Shown: positions 37,262-47,182 of the stretch, piece after piece
How positions within the stretch are numbered: the stretch's first letter is position 1
Layout: each line of letters opens with the position of its first letter
Assembly: GCA_016930515.1 (NCBI GenBank)
Contig: JAFGGO010000114.1
Span: 57,289-121,288, forward strand
Origin: Promethearchaeota archaeon
GTDB lineage: Archaea > Asgardarchaeota > Lokiarchaeia > Sigyniarchaeales > SOKP01
Reading direction: 5' to 3'
DNA length: 64,000 nucleotides
Position numbers and translations under genes: made by a program
The notes under the pieces: model-generated
What the model was told of the DNA's origin: nothing
The model's database searches: none
The model's input: the letters and a program-made list of their open reading frames with translations, nothing else

Positions 37262-37645
37262 TTAATCCAAGTAATTTTCCTCATACCAATCAAAAAGTAG
37301 CGGTATGTTTTCAATGATACGATAAGGAATCGATTTATGAACTAGAGCGATAAAAATTCTTTTTTGAGATCTCACTTTCTTGTAATATTCGTTGTCGTTA
37401 ATTAATTTTAGATCATCTTTATGTTCCGTATCGATATGATAAATAAAATATTCGCCCATATAAGCACACTCCTTACCCCAAGAATATTCAATTTCGGATT
37501 GGATGATAGAAACAAACATGTCAAGGTAGTTAGGAAGGAGTATTTCACCATGAATCCAGCGTTTTTCTGAAACTCCCAAGGCAAAGAACTTTCCCACGAC
37601 ATCCGTAGGTTTGTAATTTTCCAGTATTTTTTCCTTATTTACCAT
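37262..37645 (-). CDS. hypothetical soluble protein
   Basis: A 127-residue protein with an ATG start, mixed alpha-beta composition, many aromatic residues and a conserved-looking core (KRWIHGEILLPNYLDMFVSIIQSEIEYSW cut by polar turns). It ends in an acidic aromatic tail (DWYEENYLD). No membrane segment or known motif. It diverges from the polymerase gene. I do not recognise it. Confidence 0.5.
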   Translation of the reverse strand: MVNKEKILENYKPTDVVGKFFALGVSEKRWIHGEILLPNYLDMFVSIIQSEIEYSWGKECAYMGEYFIYHIDTEHKDDLKLINDNEYYKKVRSQKRIFIALVHKSIPYRIIENIPLLFDWYEENYLD

Positions 37646-37828
37646 CTAAATAGTTAAATAGTCAATTGCGTAAAAAGCTTATTTTTAGGCCTAATCGAAA
37701 AATTTCGACGAGATTAAAATTATAAAAGTGCAATACTGCTCGCTTTTATTAAGGAAGGAATAGATTGAATTATAACCAATCATGTTATATAATACCTAGG
37801 AAGACTAATCAAAGTATTCACGAAGTAG

Positions 37829-40747
37829 TTGTTTAACTTGGCAAAAAAAAAAAATAATAAAGAAGAGACTCAAAAGTCCTTGGATTTTTTCATGGGAGCA
37901 CATAAACCTAAAGGGGTAAAAAAAAAAACAGAACCTGAGGAATTAGCATCTAAACAAATGAAAGAAGAGTCAATAGGAAAAACAAGCTCACAAAACTCAA
38001 AAGATGAGGGACAGAAGGAACAACAAAGCTCTCCTAAGAAAAAAGAGCCGATCAAAATTCCACCAAAACTATATTTTAAGGAAAGAGAGCTCGATTTTGG
38101 AATGAAAGAAGACAACATCGAGCTCGAAATTTTAAAGAGAGAATCAGTAAGCTCAAAATACCTTCGTTACTTGATTAAAAAAGGGGATATCGTGGAGAAT
38201 CTCGATAGGGGATTATTATTAGATGTTGATTACGATGGTGGTCTCAACAAGGCATATTGCAAGTTTTACGATATAGATACTCAAGAAATAAAAATTTGGA
38301 TAGACACGACAAATCACCAACCTTATTGTATAAGCAAGCTCTCAAAAGACAAGCTTGAGAACAACATCGAATTAACTAATTACGAGGGTTTCAATCGTCT
38401 CGAAACGGTGGAAAGAACGGATCTATTACGCGACATTACTACAGAAATGACGAAGATATACGGAAAAACCCCTACGAACATAGGTGGTGCAGGAATCAAC
38501 ATTCGGAATATTTTAAACGGGGAGGCTTGGGAGGCGGATATTAGATATCACCACAACTACATTTACGACACGGGTCTGATTCCAGGATTGGTATATAAAA
38601 TTTCAAACGGAAAGATCGAAATTTTAAAAGGTGATGAAAATAAAAAAGCGGAAGAGATAGAACAAGTTACACATGATTTTATGGCTTTATTCAAGAACGA
38701 AAAGCCAGAAATGATGGATTTCGCCAAGAGAAATGTCGATATCTTTCTTGAACCAATCCCCGATGTGAAACGCTTGGCATTGGACATCGAAGTAATGATA
38801 GGAGAGCACGATTATAAGATTCCCGACCCTCGTCAAGCCAAACAGGAGATCATTAGCGTTTCATTCGTTTCAAACGACGGAAAAAAGCTTGTATATGTCC
38901 TAGAACGAGAAAATTTCGTTTTCGGTCCCCTTCACGAGAAATTTCCAAAGGATGCCAAGATTTATTTCTTCAAGGACGAAAAGATATTACTTACCGAGAC
39001 GTTCCGCATAATGTGGGAATATCCTATCATTATCACATTCAATGGAGATAATTTCGACTTGAATTACATGTTTCATCGCGCTAATAAATTGAAGATCCAC
39101 AAGGATTTAAACCCCATCAGGGTAAAACGTGGATTTGGTATGATGGCGCGCGCAGAGTGCGAACTTCTGAAAGGAGTGCATTTTGACGTGTATAATTTTT
39201 TTGCCAACCGGAGTATCTCGGGTTACGCGTTTGGGGGCGCTTACGAAAGGAACTCCTTGAACGCCATAAGTCTTGCATTACTTGGACGCGAAAAATATCA
39301 GCACGAAGAAGAAATACACGAGATGGATTATTCGGTACTCGCCTGGTACAATTTGAAAGATTCGATTTTAACATTGGAATTAACAACATTCAACGACTCT
39401 TTGACATGGAACTTGATAATCATCTTGTTACGGATTACCAAAATGCCTTTTCACGACTTAATCCGGCATCAAATATCGGCCTGGGTGAGAAATTTCTTCT
39501 TTTTCGAGCATAGACAAAAAAATTATCTCATCCCGCGCCGATCTGAACTTCAAGAACTCAAGCAGGGAGGGAATTCCAAGTCTACTATCGAGGGAAAGTC
39601 TTTTCAAGGAGCTTATGTCATTCCGCCAACTCCAGGCATCCATTATGACGTCGTGGTTATGGATTTCGCTTCCCTTTATCCTTCTATCATAAAGGAATAT
39701 AACCTTTCCTACGAAACCATTCAATGCCCTCATTTGGATTGCACTGATAACCTTCTCAAGGGAGTTCCTTACCACGCATGCACCCATAAAATGGGAATCT
39801 TTTCTTATGTAGTGGGATTTTTCAGGGACATTCGCGTCAAATTTTTCAAGCCAAAATCTGACGACAAGACCATCCCTTCAAGTCTTTCGAACTATTATCG
39901 GACAATACAACAAGCCCTTAAAGTTTTCATAAATTCTTCGTATGGAGTTTTTGGAAGTCAGAATTTTCCTCTTTTTTGTTTGCCGGTGGCCGAAAGTACC
40001 ACGGCCATTGGACGATACTCGATCAAGGAAACGATTAAGAAATCGGAGGGAATGGGTGTTAAAGTCCTCTATGGGGATACCGATAGTGTGCTTTTACTCA
40101 ACCCATCAAGGAATCAATTAGAAACTATATCCAAATGGAGCAAAAAGGAGCTCGATCTTGACTTGGAAGAGGAAAAAACCTATCAATTCCTAGCACTTTC
40201 CGAAAGAAAGAAAAATTACATTGGCATTTATAAAGATTCAAAATATATCGACATGAAAGGGCTCGTCGCAAAAAAGAAAAATACCCCAAATTTCATCAAA
40301 AAAATCTTTAGTCAACTCATAGACATCCTCAAGGATATCACGAATGAAACAGAATTTAAACAAGCGAGAAATAGAATAATTGAACTCGTGAGGGAAAATC
40401 AAAAAAAGATCGGAAAACCAGATACTTTCTCATTAGACGATTACGCCATAAACATCAGCCTTCAAAAGAGCATGGACAGTTACGACAAGGTAATCCCCCA
40501 GCATGTCAGCGCAGCAAAAGAGCTAGAAGATGTAACCAAAAGACAAATTCAGAAAGGAGAAGTCATATCGTTTATCAAGAGTAGGGGAAAAACGGGAGCA
40601 AAAGCCATCGAACTTGCAAAACTTCAAGACATTGACCCCAAAAAATACCAAGAACTCTTACGATCCGCTTTAGAGCAGGTCTTAGACGCGTTAGGCATAA
40701 CATTCGAAGAAATCAAGGGAATAAAAAAAATGGACGCTTTTTTTTAA
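37829..40747 (+). CDS. polB: family B DNA polymerase with 3'-5' exonuclease
   Basis: A 972-residue replicative-type polymerase. Exonuclease motifs: LALDIEVM (about 314), TFNGDNFDLNYMF (about 404) and YNLKDSILTLE (about 507). Polymerase motifs: DFASLYPSI (about 611), KVFINSSYGVFGS (about 698) and YGDTDS (about 748). All catalytic acidic residues are kept. The N-terminal 75 residues are Lys/Glu/Ser-rich and disordered, with a PIP-like QKSLDFFM at 15-22. The extreme C-terminus IKKMDAFF is a second PIP-like motif (I965, M968, F971, F972). The start is taken as TTG at 37829; a TTG at 37838 is also possible. Monocistronic, followed by a T-tract. Confidence 0.9.
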   Translation: MFNLAKKKNNKEETQKSLDFFMGAHKPKGVKKKTEPEELASKQMKEESIGKTSSQNSKDEGQKEQQSSPKKKEPIKIPPKLYFKERELDFGMKEDNIELEILKRESVSSKYLRYLIKKGDIVENLDRGLLLDVDYDGGLNKAYCKFYDIDTQEIKIWIDTTNHQPYCISKLSKDKLENNIELTNYEGFNRLETVERTDLLRDITTEMTKIYGKTPTNIGGAGINIRNILNGEAWEADIRYHHNYIYDTGLIPGLVYKISNGKIEILKGDENKKAEEIEQVTHDFMALFKNEKPEMMDFAKRNVDIFLEPIPDVKRLALDIEVMIGEHDYKIPDPRQAKQEIISVSFVSNDGKKLVYVLERENFVFGPLHEKFPKDAKIYFFKDEKILLTETFRIMWEYPIIITFNGDNFDLNYMFHRANKLKIHKDLNPIRVKRGFGMMARAECELLKGVHFDVYNFFANRSISGYAFGGAYERNSLNAISLALLGREKYQHEEEIHEMDYSVLAWYNLKDSILTLELTTFNDSLTWNLIIILLRITKMPFHDLIRHQISAWVRNFFFFEHRQKNYLIPRRSELQELKQGGNSKSTIEGKSFQGAYVIPPTPGIHYDVVVMDFASLYPSIIKEYNLSYETIQCPHLDCTDNLLKGVPYHACTHKMGIFSYVVGFFRDIRVKFFKPKSDDKTIPSSLSNYYRTIQQALKVFINSSYGVFGSQNFPLFCLPVAESTTAIGRYSIKETIKKSEGMGVKVLYGDTDSVLLLNPSRNQLETISKWSKKELDLDLEEEKTYQFLALSERKKNYIGIYKDSKYIDMKGLVAKKKNTPNFIKKIFSQLIDILKDITNETEFKQARNRIIELVRENQKKIGKPDTFSLDDYAINISLQKSMDSYDKVIPQHVSAAKELEDVTKRQIQKGEVISFIKSRGKTGAKAIELAKLQDIDPKKYQELLRSALEQVLDALGITFEEIKGIKKMDAFF

Positions 40748-40757
40748 ATTTTTTTCT
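40733..40757 (+). terminator. oligo-T terminator at the polymerase gene end
   Basis: Two T-runs (8 and 7 bases) flank the polB stop codon, the first encoding the final FF of the protein. This is typical of archaeal T-tract termination. Confidence 0.4.
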
Positions 40758-40780
40758 ATAAATGGCAACAATTTTTTTAC

Positions 40781-41845
40781 TCATAAGCATAGATACGCAA
40801 TTAACATTATTATTGCACAGAAAATTGGGTTTAACATATTATCATCGATGCACGGGTCGAGTGCGTCAACTAATAGAAAGATTAATGCTCCCGATAATGA
40901 CATCAAGCATATTTTTATCAATGTTAATCCTTCTCCAAAAATCCAAAACGATAAGAAACACACTCCAAATGACGCCAAAAAACCTGCAATACATCCAATG
41001 ATCGTTTTTTTTGATTTTTTCGAAACCTTCGTTTTACCAAACCTTTTTCCAACAATTGATGCTGCCGCATCTCCCAGGGTGGCGATCAAGGATGCCGCGC
41101 AAAACACCGGAAATGGAAAAATAAATAACACGGCTAGCGTTAAAACCATTGCGGTTGGCTTGGTGAACTCGTAAACCTCTTGACGCTTGATAGTTTTTCC
41201 CAATAAGGAAATGACCTTATCGGGAAGAAGGTGATAAATACCCTTTTTATAAACATGTATAGAGAGCCTCACATAATCAAGAACGGCAAAAGCCAAGATG
41301 CCAGAATATCCAATTGTGAATATGAGTAATCTCCCATAATATTCCCCGCTGATGCCCCACGCGAGGTCTTGTCGCCAAATATTGCCCCATATATAGACCG
41401 AATATACCCAGAGAAAGATGATCATTCCCGCAGGAAAGAGATGCAAGGCCTTCCGAGTCACGTCAGTTTTATAAGAATGATGATCGTTATTGTTTTTATG
41501 GTCGTAGCTTGTAAGAAAATCTGAGAGATTTCTTCTTTCTTTTATAGTTCTATCTTTTTTTATCTTTCCCTTTTGGTAGTATAAAATTAACAACAACACG
41601 AGAGGAGCTATAATGCAGATAGAAAAAGTGCTCAAATATAAATACATCTCTAACACCGGAATATCCGCTGTGAAATAAAGCGGATACATTATTCCTGCTG
41701 CGATCCATAAAGAGAATAACACAATCGTGTCGTAAAAATTATGTTCTCTTGGATACTTTGAGTTCAGTTTTACACCATAGAAAAGATGAATAAAAGCGTT
41801 TGCAACAAATAAAATGCTAACAGGGAGAGTAATCCAATAATACAC
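40781..41845 (-). CDS. polyprenol/dolichol kinase-like CTP transferase, membrane-bound
   Basis: A 354-residue protein with about nine membrane segments. The C-terminal half carries the signature of the SEC59/DGK1/phytol-kinase family: an Arg/Lys-rich loop after RKALHLFPAGM, then ATLGDAAASIVGKRFGKTKVSKKSKKTIIG, where GDAAA plus the downstream KS/T-x-x-G segment binds CTP. Such enzymes phosphorylate dolichol or related isoprenoid alcohols. In archaea this can serve protein N-glycosylation or isoprenoid salvage for lipids. The N-terminal four helices are extra and unidentified. It is convergent with polB, separated by about 30 bases. The 294 bases upstream (41846-42139) hold nothing I can identify. 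Confidence 0.75.
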   Translation of the reverse strand: MYYWITLPVSILFVANAFIHLFYGVKLNSKYPREHNFYDTIVLFSLWIAAGIMYPLYFTADIPVLEMYLYLSTFSICIIAPLVLLLILYYQKGKIKKDRTIKERRNLSDFLTSYDHKNNNDHHSYKTDVTRKALHLFPAGMIIFLWVYSVYIWGNIWRQDLAWGISGEYYGRLLIFTIGYSGILAFAVLDYVRLSIHVYKKGIYHLLPDKVISLLGKTIKRQEVYEFTKPTAMVLTLAVLFIFPFPVFCAASLIATLGDAAASIVGKRFGKTKVSKKSKKTIIGCIAGFLASFGVCFLSFWIFGEGLTLIKICLMSLSGALIFLLVDALDPCIDDNMLNPIFCAIIMLIAYLCL

Positions 41846-42140
41846 GAGATATCAAGCAAATAAAGGTTAATTTTGAGCATTAATTAGCGCTATTTGAGCA
41901 CCAAAATTAAGGCTTGGATTAATATCTTTTGATTTAAATAACTCATGATTTTAATGGAATATGTTTTACCGAAAGAAAAATAATAAAATTACTTGATCTA
42001 TATTTAAAAATAATTTAGCGAGATAGCACAAGAAATAAGTAATAAAATTCTAATTTTCCCAATTAACTGCAATCTTAAGGAAAAAAGGTTTAAATAAAAA
42101 TCAGTAAAAATAGTAAAAATAATAATAATAATTATTAGAT

Positions 42141-42416
42141 TTAGAAGGTCAAGAGTATGTTTTCGAAAGCCTTATGAATCTTGTCCTTATTTTCACCAAG
42201 CATGTCGTCGAGCTTGATCTTGAGGTCAAGTAAAGACGAAATACTTTTTACGATGAGGTTTTCGGAAGTCGATTTAATAGGGTCTTTTCCCTTGCTAAGT
42301 TCTTCTACTCGCTTTATCATGGCTTCTTGATATTCTTGAGCCGTCGAGTTTCTCAATTCAGTTGACTTTCTTATTTTTAATCCGGTTTTAGGATCGATTT
42401 CTTCCACCATTTGCAT
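42141..42416 (-). CDS. small protein encoded after the Tes-like gene
   Basis: A 91-residue, mostly helical, soluble protein (start at ATG 42416, or 42410 at the second Met). It begins 13 bases after the stop of the radical SAM gene, so it is probably co-transcribed. Features are an acidic start, KSTELRNSTAQEYQEAMIKRVEEL and a C-terminal LLDLKIKLDDMLGENKDKIHKAF helix pair. It may be an accessory of the upstream enzyme; no family is recognised. Confidence 0.55.
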   Translation of the reverse strand: MQMVEEIDPKTGLKIRKSTELRNSTAQEYQEAMIKRVEELSKGKDPIKSTSENLIVKSISSLLDLKIKLDDMLGENKDKIHKAFENILLTF

Positions 42417-42429
42417 TCACCTATTGAAT

Positions 42430-44196
42430 TTATTGTTCGTCCTCTTTCTTTTTAATTCCACCATTTTGAGCGATTCCGGTTTGCATCGGGATGTCGTCGT
42501 ATCTCATGCCGGTGGTAGTGTCAAATTCATTCTCAACTTTTTCGGTGATTTTCTTCGCAACTTGCCTTTCAATTCCTTCTCGATGGAACGTGTTCATCGT
42601 GCAGAAGGAGCATTCTCGAACGCCACCATCGGGCATCGCCACGCCAAAATGTACTATGCACCGTTTCGCTCGTTCTGCGTCAAAGTTGTAGGCGTCTTGG
42701 AAGTGCATACTAGAAATTAAGAGCGATCCGTGCGTGAAAGCGCTTACAGACTCCCAATCACCATTGATCAGTAATTTGCTGAACATTTCCATAAGCTTTC
42801 CAGGCTTTTTCGTGTATTGAAGAACGCCTAAGAGGAATCGAGCTCTAAGTTGAGCTTTATCGAGCGTATTTAAGCCCTTATCGAGCATCTCACCAAAGCC
42901 CTTACCAATACCACCGATACTATCGAATAACGGAGTAAAGACGCTAATTGGCTTTTTTTCCTTATGCTTGATTTTTTCCCAAAATCTATTGGCAAAGTCG
43001 ATGACTTTTAACGGATCAAAATACTCCATGATGGGAATCATTTCGCTCGTGGTGGGATCGAGTGCCATATAAGTAGCAAATCCGCAGTCAGGGTGGCATG
43101 TGAACTCCACAGGCTCTACATCGGCAAGATACGCAATGATCCTTCCTAATTCCGTGATGGTGGAGAGCGGATACCACGCGTTTTCGATACCTATCTTTCC
43201 TTTTGTCTGTCTGTCGACTTCCTGAATTACATCGGCGTTCGTGATTCGAAGGTTGGTCATTTCCTCGTGCGATATACGACCACATAACGATACGGGCTGG
43301 AACGTGATGCCTCTCACGACATCAATATTGTCTATGGCATATTGGATGATGTTTCCAACTTCCATATCAGTTATTCCTTTAGCGATGGTGGCAACTAAAA
43401 CCACTGAAGAAAGACCCGCTTTTCGGCAATTATCAATAACCCTTTGCTTGTATGCCATCAAATTCTTGATGCCACGAGTTTTTTCGTATGTTGCATCGTT
43501 TATACCATCAAATTGAAGATATAGGGTGTCCACACCCATCTCGTGAACATGCTTGGTCCATTCCAAGCCACCGTTCTTTTTTTGAAAGCCATAACCGTTA
43601 GTTGCAACAATCACTTCCTTAAAACCGTGATCTTTAGCCATTTTACAGATTTCTGGAAAATCTTTTCTAACCGTGGGTTCGCCGCCCGTAAACATTATTG
43701 CGACGGCCGGTATGGGTTTTTTCCTGAAATGCGTCATGACCCTATCGATTTCTTCGAGCGTGGGCTCAATCCAGTATCCAGCTTTAGTAACATTTGCATA
43801 GCAGAAGTTACAGTTAAAATTACAACGGTTAGTCAAGTCTATGAGCGCCAACTGACAGGTTGAAATGTGCTCGCTGCATAAACCGCAGTTATAGGGACAT
43901 CCCCTCATGTCAGTAACTTCGCAATCGGGAGGATTGGTCTCGCCGTTTTTGAGAAATTGCCACTCAACTTCGCCCTTCTCATTTCGTTGAGCGTAATGCG
44001 TCCACTTGTAATATTTAGCGCTAGAAGAAATCTTGTCAGAAAAAGCGCCATGCTCAGGACATGTCTTTTTCATAAATATTTCGTCGTTTTCTTCGACAAT
44101 TTCCGCGTTAATAGGTTGCAAGCATTCGGGACAAACCGAACGAGTCTTGGCGTAGAATGGCGTTTTTAAATAGTCAGTTCCGTCAATATGATACAT
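42430..44196 (-). CDS. tes: radical SAM protein of the tetraether lipid synthase (Tes) type
   Basis: A 588-residue protein. Radical SAM motif CNFNCNFC (about 123-130) binds the SAM-cleaving [4Fe-4S] cluster. N-terminal CPECLQP...CPEHG and RGCPYNCGLCSEH add cysteine sites, and the C-terminus has CIVHFGVAMPDGGVRECSFC. This layout of several extra clusters around a central radical SAM core matches Tes/MJ0619, the enzyme that joins isoprenoid chains of archaeol lipids to make membrane-spanning tetraethers. MFTGGEPTVRKDFPEI is the GGEP SAM-amine motif. It is probably in an operon with the small gene at 42141. Some homologues make other C-C bonds, so exact product is inferred. Confidence 0.8.
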   Translation of the reverse strand: MYHIDGTDYLKTPFYAKTRSVCPECLQPINAEIVEENDEIFMKKTCPEHGAFSDKISSSAKYYKWTHYAQRNEKGEVEWQFLKNGETNPPDCEVTDMRGCPYNCGLCSEHISTCQLALIDLTNRCNFNCNFCYANVTKAGYWIEPTLEEIDRVMTHFRKKPIPAVAIMFTGGEPTVRKDFPEICKMAKDHGFKEVIVATNGYGFQKKNGGLEWTKHVHEMGVDTLYLQFDGINDATYEKTRGIKNLMAYKQRVIDNCRKAGLSSVVLVATIAKGITDMEVGNIIQYAIDNIDVVRGITFQPVSLCGRISHEEMTNLRITNADVIQEVDRQTKGKIGIENAWYPLSTITELGRIIAYLADVEPVEFTCHPDCGFATYMALDPTTSEMIPIMEYFDPLKVIDFANRFWEKIKHKEKKPISVFTPLFDSIGGIGKGFGEMLDKGLNTLDKAQLRARFLLGVLQYTKKPGKLMEMFSKLLINGDWESVSAFTHGSLLISSMHFQDAYNFDAERAKRCIVHFGVAMPDGGVRECSFCTMNTFHREGIERQVAKKITEKVENEFDTTTGMRYDDIPMQTGIAQNGGIKKKEDEQ

Positions 44197-44352
44197 GTTG
44201 AATTATCACATTTTTTATTTTGTTTTTAATATAAAAATCGTTTTTTTTAAAGATTTACTTAATCATTTATTTATACAAATAAATAAATAATTTTTACTTT
44301 TTAAATAATTAGTTATTTATAGTTTTTAAGATTTTTCGTATTTTTTACTTTT

Positions 44353-44370
44353 CATACTCGGAAAAGTATG
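44353..44370. other. short inverted repeat
   Basis: CATACT-CGGAAA-AGTATG can form a six-pair hairpin in the 265-base gap between the nicotinate phosphoribosyltransferase and Tes-like genes. It is flanked by A/T runs rather than a clear T-tract on either strand. It could be an RNA hairpin or an operator. Confidence 0.25.
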
Positions 44371-44461
44371 ATCTCAAAAATCGTAAAAAAACCTAAAAAA
44401 AGGAGGGTTTTCTGTATATTTTTTTTTAATCTGATTACGATTTTAAGCAAATAAAAAATGG

Positions 44462-45874
44462 TTATTTAGAATATTCCTCAATTAAACTCGTTCTTAGAAG
44501 GTGTAAAGCGTTGCTTATACTTACTTTATATGCTTTTGGAGATAATAATCGCTTGGAGTCTTCCGAAAGGTGTTCAATGTCATCTTCCATTCTTTTTCTT
44601 GCTTCGGGCCACTTACCTAGCGGTTTCACGAGCTCTCCATTTTCCGTTTTCAACATCAATAAGGACTCTATCCGAGAAGGATTTGAAACGACATAATTTC
44701 TCATGGGATTTAAAGGATCGTAAACGATATCGTTATCAAGAGTAGTTTTTTCGACGAGTTCCATTACATCACCCATCATCTCATCATTCTCGTCGTAAAT
44801 TCGAAACAAATTCTTTTTTGAAGGAATGGTCATTTTTTCGACTTCGCTTGCGATTTTTATCTTTGGCGTACCTTCGAGCGAAACGAGCTTATATACTCCT
44901 CCCAAGGCGGGATCGTCAAAACATGTGGCTATTTTTGTCCCAATACCCCATATATCTACCTTTCCGCCGTTATTCTTTATTTCAGTAATCAAATGCTCGT
45001 CAAGGTCGTTAGAAGCAACGATCTTAGCATCTTTAAAGCCTGCATCATCAAGTAATTTTCGGACTTCCTTGCTAAAATAGGTTAAATCGCCCGAGTCAAT
45101 TCGCACGCCTAATAATTTCTTTCCTTTTTTTTTCAGCTCTTTGCCGACGATAATTGCGTTCTTGCACCCCTGGATTATGTCGTATGTATCAATTAACAAA
45201 AGGCAGGAATCTGGATAAACATCCGCGTAAGCTCGAAACGCATCCAGCTCGGAGTCAAAGGCCATTACCCATGAATGAGCTTGTGTTCCCGATACATCTA
45301 TTTCATACATCTTTCCCGCAAGAACATTTGAGGTTCCCTTAAATCCACCAACCATGACAGCCTCACTTGCTTTTAAACCACCATTAGGTCCTTGAGCTCT
45401 TCGCAATCCAAACTCCAATATGGATTGCTTTCCCGATGCAAGCCACATTCGATTCGCCTTGGTGGCACACAATGTCGAAAAATTTATGGTATTCAATAGA
45501 TAGGTTTCCACAAGTTGGCATTGAATAAGAGGTCCTTCTATTTCGATTATTGGCTCATAAGGAAACACGACCCGACCATCCTCGACGGCACGAATGGTTA
45601 ATTCACATTCCCAATGTGCCAAATAATCCAAGAATTCCTCCGAAAACATCTGTTTTTCTTGTAAAAAATAGATTGATTCTTCGGAATATTTCATCGAGCA
45701 TAAATCCCTGATGGCGTTGTTTATTCCATAACACACCGCATAGACGCCTTTAAATGGAGCTTTTCGAAAAAATACATCAAAAACTGCTGTTTGGTCTGCC
45801 AAGTCTTTCTCGAGATAGGCGTTAGCCATTGTTAATTGATAAAAATCCGTAAGCAAGGAGTAATCGCAATTCAT
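44462..45874 (-). CDS. pncB: nicotinate phosphoribosyltransferase
   Basis: A 470-residue enzyme of NAD salvage that makes nicotinate mononucleotide from nicotinate and PRPP. Family motifs: the start LLTDFYQLTMANAYL, EFGLRRAQGPNGG, GTQAHSWVMAF with the catalytic His, LLIDTYD, GVRIDSGDL for PRPP and the late WGIGTKIATC. Length and motif order are normal. Upstream of Tes on the same strand but separated by 265 bases, so probably its own transcript. Confidence 0.9.
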   Translation of the reverse strand: MNCDYSLLTDFYQLTMANAYLEKDLADQTAVFDVFFRKAPFKGVYAVCYGINNAIRDLCSMKYSEESIYFLQEKQMFSEEFLDYLAHWECELTIRAVEDGRVVFPYEPIIEIEGPLIQCQLVETYLLNTINFSTLCATKANRMWLASGKQSILEFGLRRAQGPNGGLKASEAVMVGGFKGTSNVLAGKMYEIDVSGTQAHSWVMAFDSELDAFRAYADVYPDSCLLLIDTYDIIQGCKNAIIVGKELKKKGKKLLGVRIDSGDLTYFSKEVRKLLDDAGFKDAKIVASNDLDEHLITEIKNNGGKVDIWGIGTKIATCFDDPALGGVYKLVSLEGTPKIKIASEVEKMTIPSKKNLFRIYDENDEMMGDVMELVEKTTLDNDIVYDPLNPMRNYVVSNPSRIESLLMLKTENGELVKPLGKWPEARKRMEDDIEHLSEDSKRLLSPKAYKVSISNALHLLRTSLIEEYSK

Positions 45875-45977
45875 AATATAACCAAGATTGTTTTAAAATA
45901 TAAATGGCTACGAGTTTTAAAAAACCTTTTCGATGTTCAAATCTATGTAAATTTTACTTTAATCAACGCTAATATTT

Positions 45978-46916
45978 CTATAACTTCACGAGCTTTCTAA
46001 CATTTTTTACTATATGCATTTTAAGAAAATTATCCTTGGTGAGCTTTCCATTTCCGCTTACTCTATCGTTTTTCTTTAAATCAATATCGTCATGAAGCTT
46101 ATCGCTTATTCTAAGATTTAAAGCATCGATCTCGACAATAGCTTCTTCTTTATAATCGCTCTTTTTTTGTACTCTCGGCCCAATACGCGCTCCAGTGAGC
46201 TTTACAATGTAATAGATGGATATATTTCCTTGGAAGTCTTGTTCTTTTCTCTCTAACTCTTCTACTGTTCCATCGTAAATAGTTACGCTCTTATCGACGA
46301 AATTACTAAGCAGCGATTCTTCAGAACTTTCATCGACGAGCCTGAATTCTTTCTCATCTTGCGCCTCTTGATCGGCCTTTATTTTGATCGAAATAATTTT
46401 TTTCTGAAAATCATTTGGTAATTTTGTCAAGCTCCAATTTTTAAGATCGAACCATCCCTGTTTCAACGAAAATATAAACCCTACCCAAAAATGACTGCAC
46501 AATCCCATTGCTGAGCCAATCCTACAATCGCAATCGCGTTCAGGGTCGTCAATATTTTCGTCTGTGATTGACAAGTAAGATATCACCTCCCAGTTCATGC
46601 CCTTGAAGCCTATTTCTACCTCGTGCTCTTTTTCATTTACTATTTTCAAGCTTGAAATCGATTCTTGATCGATACCACTAATTTTATTAAGTGCTAAATC
46701 GATACCCTCATTGATTATTTCAAGTTCCTTTTTTTCGATAAGTTCCTTTAATTCCTCTTCAGCGAGAGAATCTAAAATGAAATCTATCAAATCAGATTTT
46801 TTTAGCTTTGAAAATCCCTTGATATTAAAATCCCTACAAATCTGCTTCAAGTCGTTTACATTTGGGTATTGTAATAAATAAGACAGGTATTTTTTATCGT
46901 CAATTTTTCTACTCAT
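45978..46916 (-). CDS. SAP-like and SWIM zinc-finger protein
   Basis: A 312-residue protein. Residues about 17-50 fit a SAP/Rho-N helix pair (NVNDLKQICRDFNIKGFSKLKKSDLIDFIL). A SWIM-type zinc motif follows, CDCRIGSAMGLCSH: C129, C131, C140 and H142 (CxCx8CxH). The C-terminal third (about 215-310) has the strand pattern and NDRVSGNGKL element of an OB-like fold. SAP, SWIM and OB domains all bind nucleic acids or chromatin partners, suggesting a DNA/RNA-binding factor. The three-part architecture is not one I know. No neighbours in operon. Confidence 0.6.
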   Translation of the reverse strand: MSRKIDDKKYLSYLLQYPNVNDLKQICRDFNIKGFSKLKKSDLIDFILDSLAEEELKELIEKKELEIINEGIDLALNKISGIDQESISSLKIVNEKEHEVEIGFKGMNWEVISYLSITDENIDDPERDCDCRIGSAMGLCSHFWVGFIFSLKQGWFDLKNWSLTKLPNDFQKKIISIKIKADQEAQDEKEFRLVDESSEESLLSNFVDKSVTIYDGTVEELERKEQDFQGNISIYYIVKLTGARIGPRVQKKSDYKEEAIVEIDALNLRISDKLHDDIDLKKNDRVSGNGKLTKDNFLKMHIVKNVRKLVKL

Positions 46917-47084
46917 AACATTTCATCTATTTTATAAGAATTTATAACTCTTATAATGCTTTTAGGTTTTGTTTAAAAAAAAAAGTAATACCAGACCAAA
47001 TTGCTATTAAAATAAGATCGATTTCAATTAAATCTGGTTCAAGACTTTTCCATTATTAAAGTAATGAACTTTTCAGGTGAGGAA

Positions 47085-47099
47085 AAAACTTATATATGT
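47085..47099 (+). promoter_or_regulatory. TATA-box-like promoter of the small acidic gene
   Basis: The sequence aaaaacttatatatg, about 90 bases upstream of the ATG at 47183, resembles an A-rich BRE followed by a TATA box. Confidence 0.35.
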
Positions 47100-47182
47100 A
47101 ATTTTTTATGTATATATTCGGTATTATGTATTTAATCATTTACTTTTTTTATTAAGGAATATCATTTAGGTGAGTTTAAAAA

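Noticed and set aside
44353..44370. Hairpin as a terminator of the nicotinate phosphoribosyltransferase gene
   Set aside because: No T-run follows the stem on the relevant strand, and it lies about 90 bases past the stop codon.
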